A stretch of DNA of 5,438 bases from an uncultured Clostridia bacterium (GTDB lineage Bacteria; Bacillota; Clostridia; Oscillospirales; CAG-272): the NCBI GenBank assembly GCA_946040935.1, contig CAMGCN010000091.1:1-5438 (forward strand), read 5' to 3'. The notes beneath the pieces were generated by a model. It was not told where the DNA came from. It searched no databases and saw only the letters and a list, made by a program, of their open reading frames with translations. The position numbers and the translations under genes were made by a program. Below are positions 1-5,438 of this stretch, in pieces; within the stretch, counting starts at the first letter, position 1, and the number at the start of each line of letters is the position of its first letter.

Positions 1-1
1 C

Positions 2-40
2 TTTGCGGAAACTGTTTCCGCTTCAGCGCGGCGGGAGTGA
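2..40 (+). CDS. Possible 3' end of an upstream gene (12 residues visible)
   Basis: The frame beginning at base 2 is open from the window edge and ends with TGA at 38-40, giving the tail FAETVSASARRE. The stop overlaps the GTG codon at 37-39 in a GTGA junction, the same kind of overlap seen later at 4823-4826. The residues (Ala, Glu, Ser, Arg) and the G-rich first codon positions look more like ordinary coding sequence than the competing frame 1 reading, which has two Cys and two Phe in 12 residues. Nothing can be said about function. The alternative is that this stretch is the N-terminus of the next gene, read in frame 1. Confidence 0.35.
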   Translation, partial: FAETVSASARRE

Positions 41-564
41 TACTTTATATACTGTATCTTGCCTTGACCTTCCTCGGCGTGACTCTGCTCATGTTTATGG
101 ACATAATGCCGAAACCGCTTGCGCTGCTCGTGATATTTATAAGCATGTTCTGTATGCAGGGCAACCTTTTTCTGATAATTCCCCTTATCATCGCTTTTAT
201 CGCGATAGCCATAACTATGGAGAGCTTCTATCCGCGTGTGATTACGGCGGGACTCGCGCTCTTTATGTGCATTTATGCGTGTATATGCGGCTCTGTCATA
301 GCTAAAACCGCTTACGGAGAGGCGGTTAAGTCGGAGGACGGAAAGTATCAGCTCGTCATGGAAACAAAGGAAAGCGGAGACGGTTTTACATATAATCTCT
401 ATATCATGGGTACGGGCACCGTCTATAAAAAGGCGCTTGTGTGCGATGAATACGCCGATATTTACTATTTCGGAGAGGGTGACACTGTGGCGTACGGGAC
501 CTGCAATCAGTACGGTCAGCCCCAGACTGTGAGAACGGTAAAAATAGAAGAGCTGATAAAATGA
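37..564 (+). CDS. Small polytopic membrane protein of unknown function
   Basis: I do not recognise this family. From the GTG at 37 the protein has 175 residues. The first half is strongly hydrophobic, with four likely membrane segments at about residues 1-21, 27-41, 43-61 and 68-88. Several are short and Met/Cys/Ile rich. The last ~85 residues are polar and probably beta-rich: a SEDGKYQLV stretch is followed by alternating aromatic and charged residues and by an EGDTVAYGTC segment. This recalls small extracytoplasmic domains on Firmicute membrane proteins (DUF5412-like in feel only). The start is uncertain. Frame 1 stays open to base 1 and could add at least 12 residues (LCGNCFRFSAAG), and there is no well-spaced Shine-Dalgarno site, since GGGA abuts the GTG. 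I prefer GTG because of the GTGA junction with a possible upstream gene. A strong terminator follows, so it ends a separate transcript from asnS. Confidence 0.7.
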   Translation: MILYILYLALTFLGVTLLMFMDIMPKPLALLVIFISMFCMQGNLFLIIPLIIAFIAIAITMESFYPRVITAGLALFMCIYACICGSVIAKTAYGEAVKSEDGKYQLVMETKESGDGFTYNLYIMGTGTVYKKALVCDEYADIYYFGEGDTVAYGTCNQYGQPQTVRTVKIEELIK

Positions 565-578
565 CAAATACATAACTT

Positions 579-619
579 GCGGTGCGCGCCGAAAAATACG
601 CGCGCCGCTTTGCTTTTTT
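579..619 (+). terminator. Intrinsic terminator after the membrane protein gene
   Basis: Bases 579-588 pair with 599-608 to form a 10-bp, almost pure G/C stem with one T-G wobble (583/604) and a 10-base A-rich loop. It is followed directly by TTTGC and then six Ts at 614-619. It lies 15 bases past the stop codon of the upstream gene and points in the + direction. On the opposite strand the stem is not followed by a T run, so it should work one way only. Confidence 0.88.
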
Positions 620-644
620 CCGTTGAAAAAAGCAAAAAAAGCGG
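605..644 (+). terminator. Second hairpin overlapping the terminator; role unclear
   Basis: GCTTTTTTC at 612-620 is perfectly complementary to GAAAAAAGC at 625-633 around a 4-base CGTT loop. The stem extends after an AAAA bulge (634-637) through CCGCTTT (605-611) with AAAGCGG (638-644). Only a weak T tract follows (TGTTTTG, 645-651), so it may be a back-up terminator or a structure that insulates the downstream promoter. It shares bases 605-608 with the 3' arm of the first hairpin and its T run with that terminator's tail, so the two structures compete. Confidence 0.45.
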
Positions 645-653
645 TGTTTTGTA

Positions 654-683
654 TTGAAAAATAACATGCCGTTGTGATATAAT
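654..683 (+). promoter_or_regulatory. Sigma-A type promoter for asnS and the operon
   Basis: The -35 box TTGAAA (654-659) and a perfect -10 box TATAAT (678-683) are separated by 18 bases. The -10 is preceded by TG at 675-676, making it an extended -10 element. Transcription should start near base 690, leaving a 5' leader of about 27 bases before the ATG at 717. That is too short for a T-box or other riboswitch, so expression is probably constitutive or controlled by growth rate. No operator-like palindrome is evident beside it. Confidence 0.82.
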
Positions 684-706
684 AGTATGTATTATTATAA
701 CGACTT

Positions 707-712
707 GGAGAG
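707..712 (+). promoter_or_regulatory. Ribosome binding site that fixes the asnS start
   Basis: GGAGAG at 707-712, with core GGAG 707-710, lies 6 bases ahead of the ATG at 717. The in-frame ATG at 687 lies at or before the predicted transcription start and has no such site, so the downstream ATG is the credible start. Confidence 0.85.
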
Positions 713-716
713 AATC

Positions 717-2111
717 ATGAAAAGAGTATCGGTGAGCGACATTTACAAAAACCCCGAAAGCTTTTCGGGTAAGAGCATAACTGTCGCAGGTTGGTCGCGC
801 AGTATCAGAGCGAGCAATGTTTTCGGCTTTATCGAACTTAACGACGGAAGCTGTTTCAAAAATCTGCAGATAGTATTCGAGGACTCTATAATAGATAATT
901 ATAAGGAGATATCTTCACAGAATACGGGTGCGTCCTTTGTCGCGCAGGGCGTCCTTACACTCACGCCCGAGGCGAAGCAGCCCTTTGAATTAAAGGCGGA
1001 GAAGATAGAGGTAGAGGGTACGTCCACGCCTGACTATCCGCTTCAGAAAAAGAGACATTCGCCCGAGTATCTGCGTACTATCGCGCATTTGCGTATGAGG
1101 ACAAACCTTTACAGCGCGGTTTTCAGAGTGAGGAGCGAATGTGCCTTTGCCATTCACAGCTTCTTTCACGAGAGGGGCTTTGTCTACGCTCACACGCCGA
1201 TAATTACGACGAGCGACTGCGAGGGAGCGGGCGAGATGTTCCGCGTAACTACTCTCGATATGGAAAATCCTCCGAAAACGCCTGACGGAAAAATCGACTA
1301 TTCAAAGGACTTTTTCGGAAGAAGCGCGAACCTTACCGTTTCGGGACAGCTCTCGGCGGAGACCTTTGCCATGTCGTTCGGAAATGTATATACCTTCGGC
1401 CCGACCTTCCGTGCAGAAAATTCAAACACGCCCCGACATGCGGCTGAATTCTGGATGATGGAACCGGAAATGGCGTTTGCAGACCTTTGCGACGATATGG
1501 ACGTGGCGGAGGACATGCTCAAGTATATAGTCAGACACATTATGAAGACCTGCCCTCAGGAGCTTGAATTTTTCAATCAGAGAGTTGACACTACTCTTCT
1601 TTCCCGCTTGAATAACATCGTGGAGAACGAGTTTGGCAGAGTGCCTTATACCGAGGCGATAGATATCCTGCAAAAAAGCGGCGAAAAGTTTGAATATCCG
1701 GCAGAGTGGGGAATGGACCTGCAGACCGAGCATGAAAGATATCTCACCGAAAAGGTGTTCGGCAAGCCTATTTTCGTCACCGACTGGCCGAGAGACATCA
1801 AGGCCTTTTACATGAGGGTTAACGACGACGGAAAGACTGTTGCGGCTATGGATATGCTCGTGCCCGGCGTCGGAGAGCTCATCGGAGGCTCGCAGCGCGA
1901 GGAAAGGCTGGATATACTCCTTGAAAGCTATGAAAAATTCGGACTTGATCCGAAAGATTACTGGTGGTACACAGAACTGCGGAAGTTCGGCGGCACGAAG
2001 CATGCAGGCTTCGGCCTCGGCTTTGAAAGGCTTGTTATGTATATAACGGGCGTATCAAACATCCGCGACGTAGAGGCGTACCCGAGAACGGCAGGAAGTG
2101 CGGAATTTTAA
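717..2111 (+). CDS. asnS: Asparagine--tRNA ligase (asparaginyl-tRNA synthetase)
   Basis: This cytoplasmic class IIb aminoacyl-tRNA synthetase uses ATP to charge tRNA-Asn with asparagine. The 464 residues match the usual length (about 465 in E. coli). Residues 1-105 form the OB-fold anticodon-binding domain (ITVAGW near 21-26, LNDGSC at 41-46). The catalytic domain follows with motif 1 around 147-162, the EGAGEMF segment at 169-175, motif 2 with [11 protein letters not shown] at 231-241 (Arg232) and motif 3 with GFGLGFERL at 431-439 (Arg438). The insert around [13 protein letters not shown] (180-192) and the EGAGEMF form favour AsnRS over AspRS. The start at 717 is chosen for its GGAG site; the frame runs open 10 codons further back to an ATG at 687, which the promoter position rules out. 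It is the first gene of the operon. Its TAA stop shares its last base with the ATG of the aminotransferase gene. Confidence 0.96.
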   Translation: MKRVSVSDIYKNPESFSGKSITVAGWSRSIRASNVFGFIELNDGSCFKNLQIVFEDSIIDNYKEISSQNTGASFVAQGVLTLTPEAKQPFELKAEKIEVEGTSTPDYPLQKKRHSPEYLRTIAHLRMRTNLYSAVFRVRSECAFAIHSFFHERGFVYAHTPIITTSDCEGAGEMFRVTTLDMENPPKTPDGKIDYSKDFFGRSANLTVSGQLSAETFAMSFGNVYTFGPTFRAENSNTPRHAAEFWMMEPEMAFADLCDDMDVAEDMLKYIVRHIMKTCPQELEFFNQRVDTTLLSRLNNIVENEFGRVPYTEAIDILQKSGEKFEYPAEWGMDLQTEHERYLTEKVFGKPIFVTDWPRDIKAFYMRVNDDGKTVAAMDMLVPGVGELIGGSQREERLDILLESYEKFGLDPKDYWWYTELRKFGGTKHAGFGLGFERLVMYITGVSNIRDVEAYPRTAGSAEF

Positions 2112-3391
2112 TGAAATACACAGAAATGTCCCGCGAGGAGCTCTTAACACAGGAGCAGGCGGTTAAAATAGAATACAGAAGATATGTCGATAAGGGGCTC
2201 GCGCTTGATATGTCGCGAGGCAAGCCCGATACGGCACAGATAGATTTATCACAGGAGATGCTCGGAGTCATAAGCACTCCCGAGGACTGCATCTCCGAGG
2301 CAGGAATAGACTGCAGAAACTACGGTCTTCTCGACGGAATACCCGAGGCGAAGAGAATGTTTTCCGATTTGCTGGGCATCCCCGCCGACAACATCATAGT
2401 TATGGGAAACTCGTCCCTCAACGTGATGTACGACACTCTGGCACGGGCTATGCTGTACGGAGTGTACGGCAGCGAAAGGCCGTGGTGTAAAGAGGAAAAG
2501 CTGAAGTTCCTTTGCCCTTGCCCCGGCTATGACAGACACTTTGCAATATGCGAATCTCTCGGTATCGAGATGATAAACGTGCCCATGACGCCCACGGGCC
2601 CCGATATGGATACGGTCGAGAGGCTCGCAAAAAGCGATCCTGCGATAAAGGGTATATGGTGCGTCCCGAAATATTCCAATCCCGAGGGAGTGACATACTC
2701 GGACGAAACGGTTTTGCGCCTTGCAAATCTCGAGTGCGCGGCGCCCGATTTTCGCATTTTCTGGGATAACGCATATTTCGTACATGATTTGTACGATGAG
2801 GGCGACAGGCTCCTTTCAATATTCGACGAGCTGAAAAAAGTCGGAAAAGAGGACAGGGCGTTTATCTTCGCTTCCACCTCTAAAATTACCTTCCCCGGCT
2901 CGGGCGTCGCGGTGATGGCGGCGTCGGAGAATAATCTTAATCAAATAAAAAAGATAATGTCGGTGCAGACTATCGGCTGTGATAAGCTGAATATGATGCG
3001 GCATGTGAAGTTCTTCAAAAACGCCGACGGCGTAAGAGAGCACATGAAGCATCACGCGAAGATTCTCAGGCCAAAGTTTGAGATTGTCCTCGGCGAATTT
3101 GAGAGGGAGCTTTCAGGTCTCGGAATTGCCGAGTGGACAAATCCGAGGGGAGGTTACTTTATATCTCTCAACGTCATGGACGGCTGTGCGAAGAAGGTCT
3201 TTGACCTCGCTTCGGGGGCAGGCGTAAAGCTGACAAATGTCGGTGCGACTTTCCCGTACGGAGTCGATCCGCGCGACCGAAATCTCCGTATAGCGCCTAC
3301 ATATCCTACCGAAGAAAACCTTACCCTCGCCGTGAGGATTCTGTGCCTTTGCGTAAAGCTCGCGGCATTATCAAAACTCTTGGAGAAATAA
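2111..3391 (+). CDS. PLP-dependent aspartate aminotransferase, type Ic-like (PF12897 family)
   Basis: This fold-type I PLP enzyme probably interconverts aspartate + 2-oxoglutarate and oxaloacetate + glutamate in the cytoplasm. The 426 residues carry SRGKPD (35-40) near the substrate site, GNSS (99-102) at the PLP phosphate, PKYSNPEG with Asn190, WDNAY with Asp219 (pyridine nitrogen) and Tyr222, [11 protein letters not shown] with Lys258 as the internal Schiff-base lysine, and LRIAPTYPT with Arg393 for the substrate carboxylate. All key residues are present. The SRGKP and STSKITFPG forms match the group of the Corynebacterium glutamicum AspT enzyme rather than classical AspC. Despite the 'MocR' label sometimes used for this family, there is no N-terminal DNA-binding domain. 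The start overlaps the asnS stop in TAATG; the nearest AGGA (2093-2096) is 14 bases away, so translation probably depends on coupling. Substrate preference is inferred from family and cannot be read from the sequence. Confidence 0.88.
   Translation: MKYTEMSREELLTQEQAVKIEYRRYVDKGLALDMSRGKPDTAQIDLSQEMLGVISTPEDCISEAGIDCRNYGLLDGIPEAKRMFSDLLGIPADNIIVMGNSSLNVMYDTLARAMLYGVYGSERPWCKEEKLKFLCPCPGYDRHFAICESLGIEMINVPMTPTGPDMDTVERLAKSDPAIKGIWCVPKYSNPEGVTYSDETVLRLANLECAAPDFRIFWDNAYFVHDLYDEGDRLLSIFDELKKVGKEDRAFIFASTSKITFPGSGVAVMAASENNLNQIKKIMSVQTIGCDKLNMMRHVKFFKNADGVREHMKHHAKILRPKFEIVLGEFERELSGLGIAEWTNPRGGYFISLNVMDGCAKKVFDLASGAGVKLTNVGATFPYGVDPRDRNLRIAPTYPTEENLTLAVRILCLCVKLAALSKLLEK
3382..3385 (+). promoter_or_regulatory. 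Ribosome binding site of purB
   Basis: GGAG lies inside the last codons of the aminotransferase gene, 7 bases ahead of the purB ATG at 3393. This is ideal spacing. It lets purB load its own ribosomes although only one base separates the two genes. Confidence 0.8.
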
Positions 3392-3392
3392 A

Positions 3393-4826
3393 ATGGACAA
3401 CAAAAAATACGAAAGCCCTTTCAGTTCGCGCTATTCGTCGGACGAGATGCAGTATCTCTTTTCGCCTCAGATGAAGTTTTCCACCTTCAGGCGTTTGTGG
3501 GTAGCCCTCGCAAAGGCCGAGAAGAAATACGGCGTCAACATAACCGACGAGCAAATTGAAGAGCTGGAAGCGCATATAGAGGATATCGACTTTGACCGTG
3601 CCGCCGAGTACGAGTATCAGCTCCGTCATGACGTCATGGCTCACATAAAGACATACGGGGAGAGCTGTCCGAAAGCGGCGGGAATAATCCACCTTGGCGC
3701 GACCTCCTGCTATGTCGGTGACAATACCGATATCATCATAATGAAAAAGGCGCTGGAAATCGTAAAGTCAAAGCTTCTGCGCGTGATTTACAATCTCTCG
3801 GAGTTTGCAAAGCAGTATAAGGATTTGCCTGCTCTTGCCTATACTCACGCACAGCCTGCACAGCTTACTACCGTAGGCAAGCGCGCGAGCCTCTGGTGCT
3901 ACGATCTCACCCTTGACCTTTGCGACCTCGACTATGTTGCCGATTCGCTGTGTCTGCTCGGCTCGAAGGGAACAACGGGCACTCAGGCTTCCTTCCTCGA
4001 GATATTCGACGGGGACGGGGAGAAGTGCCGCAAGGCGGAGGAGTATATCGCTTCTCTTATGGGATTTGACAGGTGCGTTCCCGTTTCGGGGCAGACCTAT
4101 ACACGTAAATTTGACTCGCGCGTTATGAACGTACTGTGCGGAATCGCGCAGAGCGCATATAAATTCTCAAACGATATGCGGCTTTTGCAGTCGTTTAAGG
4201 AAATGGAAGAGCCCTTTGAAAAGAATCAGGTCGGCTCGTCGGCCATGCCGTATAAGCGCAACCCCATGCGCTGTGAAAGAATTTCGGCACTTGCCAAATA
4301 TGTCATCGCCGATTCGGTAAACCCTGCCATGACTGCGGGAACTCAATGGTTTGAGAGAACTCTTGACGACTCGGCAAACAAGCGTATTTCAATGGCGGAG
4401 GCCTTCCTCGCAGTTGACGGAATACTGAATATATACACTAACGTAACCTCGGCTCTTGTCGTTTACCCGAAAATAATCGAACGCCGCGTTATGGCCGAGC
4501 TTCCCTTTATGGCGAGCGAGAACATCATGATGGACGCGGTAAAAAGAGGCGGAAACAGGCAGGTCTTGCATGAAAAAATCCGTTCTTACGCTATGATGGC
4601 AGGCAAGCGGGTAAAAGAAGAGGGACTTGACAACAATTTGATCGAGCTCATCTGTGCGGACGCTGATTTCGCACTTGATGAGAATGACGTTCGCGCTCAT
4701 CTCGATCCCCATGTATATATCGGAAGATGCCCCGAGCAGGTCGATGAGTTTATACGCGACGTCGTGGATCCCATACTTGAATCAAATAAAAATCTGATGG
4801 CTGAAAACTCGGAAATCAAGGTATGA
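3393..4826 (+). CDS. purB: Adenylosuccinate lyase, long eukaryote-like form
   Basis: This cytoplasmic homotetrameric enzyme of the fumarase/aspartase superfamily acts twice in purine synthesis: it splits SAICAR to AICAR and adenylosuccinate to AMP, releasing fumarate each time. The 477 residues show RHDVMAH (78-84), LGATS (101-105), THAQPAQLTTVGKR with His152 as the likely catalytic acid (151-164), GTTGTQASF (193-201), and the superfamily signature GSSAMPYKRNP (281-291) with the catalytic serine at 282 or 283. The stretches QWFERTLDDSAN (318-329) and ELPFMASENI (369-378) also resemble human ADSL (484 residues) as recalled from memory. The Bacillus-type PurB is shorter, about 430 residues. No key residue is missing. 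Its TGA stop overlaps the next ATG (ATGA, 4823-4826), coupling it to the lipoprotein gene. Confidence 0.96.
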   Translation: MDNKKYESPFSSRYSSDEMQYLFSPQMKFSTFRRLWVALAKAEKKYGVNITDEQIEELEAHIEDIDFDRAAEYEYQLRHDVMAHIKTYGESCPKAAGIIHLGATSCYVGDNTDIIIMKKALEIVKSKLLRVIYNLSEFAKQYKDLPALAYTHAQPAQLTTVGKRASLWCYDLTLDLCDLDYVADSLCLLGSKGTTGTQASFLEIFDGDGEKCRKAEEYIASLMGFDRCVPVSGQTYTRKFDSRVMNVLCGIAQSAYKFSNDMRLLQSFKEMEEPFEKNQVGSSAMPYKRNPMRCERISALAKYVIADSVNPAMTAGTQWFERTLDDSANKRISMAEAFLAVDGILNIYTNVTSALVVYPKIIERRVMAELPFMASENIMMDAVKRGGNRQVLHEKIRSYAMMAGKRVKEEGLDNNLIELICADADFALDENDVRAHLDPHVYIGRCPEQVDEFIRDVVDPILESNKNLMAENSEIKV

Positions 4827-5438
4827 AAAAAAAGACAGCCGCGGTTTTCCTCATTCTTGCAATAGTTCTGCTTACCTCCTGTCAAACGGGCGGTGGCGGC
4901 GACGCGGAGCAGCAGGAATCCGCGCTTTATACACAGACAATAACTTTGTGCGCCCTTAACCCCGATAATTCGTCTTCTCTTGAAAATATTCTTCCCATTA
5001 TGTCTCAGCGTCTTGAGCATATGGGTTACGGCGGAAGCTGCGCGGTAAGCGGAGACGATATCTCTCTTTCCGTTACGAGCGATCACGAGATAATGCGTGA
5101 CGAAAGGGAGGAAATTATCAGGCGGATGTGTATGTCGGGGAAGCTCACCTTTGACGACTCAGACGGGAATCACTATCTGACTTGCGCCGACTTTGAGTCG
5201 GTGTCCTGCCGTTTTGACGAGAGGTATTATATCGACGTCACGCTTAACGACGAAGGCGCCGAAAAATATGCCGAGCTTGTCCTGCAAGTGTTTGAAAAGT
5301 GGCAGAGCGTAGAAAATTTCGTCGCGCTTTCATGCGACGGAAAAGTGCTCGCTAAGGTGACGGTCGGCTCGGAGAACGAGGCGTCGAAAACGGTCAGCTT
5401 TACCGGACTTCTCACGGGAAATGACGCGGAATGGATAG
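4823..5438 (+). CDS. Lipoprotein with a SecD P1-like extracytoplasmic domain (3' end outside window)
   Basis: The frame is open from the ATG at 4823 to the window end, giving 205 residues with no stop. Residues 1-20 are a lipoprotein signal peptide: MKKK, a hydrophobic core (AVFLILAIVLL) and the lipobox LTSC, so Cys20 should be lipidated and the protein held outside on the membrane. A Gly/Gln-rich linker follows (21-34). Residues 57-84 (SQRLEHMGY, then VSGDDISLSV) and 96-116 (EEIIRRM...GKLTFDDSDG) follow the order of the SecD P1 base. Residues 119-153 (LTCADFESV, VTLNDEGAEKYAEL) and 167-203 (VALSCDGKVLAKVTV, FTGLLTGNDAE) follow the P1 head subdomain. The match is by recalled family pattern, not computed. 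The usual first SecD transmembrane helix is replaced by a lipobox; whether the channel helices follow cannot be seen. ATG overlaps the purB stop, and only a weak GGAA (4811-4814) precedes it. Function is unknown. Confidence 0.82.
   Translation, partial: MKKKTAAVFLILAIVLLTSCQTGGGGDAEQQESALYTQTITLCALNPDNSSSLENILPIMSQRLEHMGYGGSCAVSGDDISLSVTSDHEIMRDEREEIIRRMCMSGKLTFDDSDGNHYLTCADFESVSCRFDERYYIDVTLNDEGAEKYAELVLQVFEKWQSVENFVALSCDGKVLAKVTVGSENEASKTVSFTGLLTGNDAEWI

Noticed and set aside
5..21. Inverted repeat GCGGAAA-CTG-TTTCCGC at the window start
   Set aside because: A 7-bp stem with a 3-base loop and no T run after it, lying in probable coding sequence; no support as a terminator or operator.
43..53. 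TATACT at 48-53 as a -10 box
   Set aside because: No -35-like hexamer at the right distance, and it lies within the membrane protein coding region.
3..305. Plus-strand frame of 100 codons starting with TTG at 3
   Set aside because: It overlaps the membrane protein gene almost completely, and its translation (many Tyr, His, Arg, Cys, no clear fold) looks like a frame-shifted reading of it.
687..716. Ten extra N-terminal codons for asnS from the ATG at 687
   Set aside because: This ATG is only 4 bases past the -10 box, so it would fall at or before the transcription start. It has no ribosome site, whereas the ATG at 717 has GGAG at 6 bases.
565..716. T-box or other riboswitch ahead of asnS
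   Set aside because: There is no T-box-like GGTGG motif and the predicted leader is only about 27 bases. The structured part of the gap lies upstream of the promoter.
1585..1613. TTGACA inside asnS as a possible internal promoter for the downstream genes
   Set aside because: At 17 bases spacing the -10 candidate is TTGAAT, lacking the key A at position 2. It is most likely chance within coding sequence.
1422..2003. Long open frame of 193 codons on the minus strand inside asnS
   Set aside because: It lies antisense to a confidently identified synthetase, shows no recognisable domain, and is explained by the codon pattern of asnS on the other strand.
2249..2877. Several overlapping minus-strand frames inside the aminotransferase gene
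   Set aside because: They occupy multiple frames at once over one well-identified gene and have Cys/Arg/His-rich, low-sense translations, so they are shadows.

Overview
The window is a compact stretch of bacterial chromosome of roughly balanced G+C. All genes lie on the + strand, and there is one real intergenic gap (about 565-716). Gene style points to an anaerobic, gut-type Firmicute of class Clostridia: purine-rich GGAG ribosome sites, tight start/stop overlaps, a PF12897-type aspartate aminotransferase, a long-form adenylosuccinate lyase and lipoproteins with short Lys-rich signal peptides. That placement is inference; no rRNA or other marker gene is present to fix it.

Layout. Bases 37-564 encode a small membrane protein of unknown function with four hydrophobic segments and a polar C-terminal domain. 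It probably overlaps the last bases of an upstream gene through a GTGA junction. A strong intrinsic terminator (579-619) follows. A second hairpin (605-644) overlaps it, and then comes a well-formed promoter (654-683) with an extended -10 box.

The promoter starts a four-gene run: asnS (asparaginyl-tRNA synthetase, ATG at 717), a type Ic-like aspartate aminotransferase (2111-3391), purB (adenylosuccinate lyase, 3393-4826) and a lipoprotein gene that begins at 4823 and leaves the window still open. The junctions are TAATG (1-base overlap), a 1-base gap and ATGA (4-base overlap), so the four genes are very probably one translationally coupled operon.

How they fit together. The aminotransferase interconverts oxaloacetate and aspartate. 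Aspartate is the nitrogen donor in the two purine steps that PurB completes by releasing fumarate, and it is the precursor of asparagine, which AsnS loads onto tRNA. The first three genes therefore sit around the aspartate node.

The fourth gene is the surprise. After a clear lipobox (Cys20), its residues resemble the extracytoplasmic P1 region of the translocase subunit SecD. It appears to be a lipid-anchored SecD-P1-like protein, at least over the part visible. This is the item most worth a second look. No mobile element, tRNA, rRNA, CRISPR array or integrated phage was seen.
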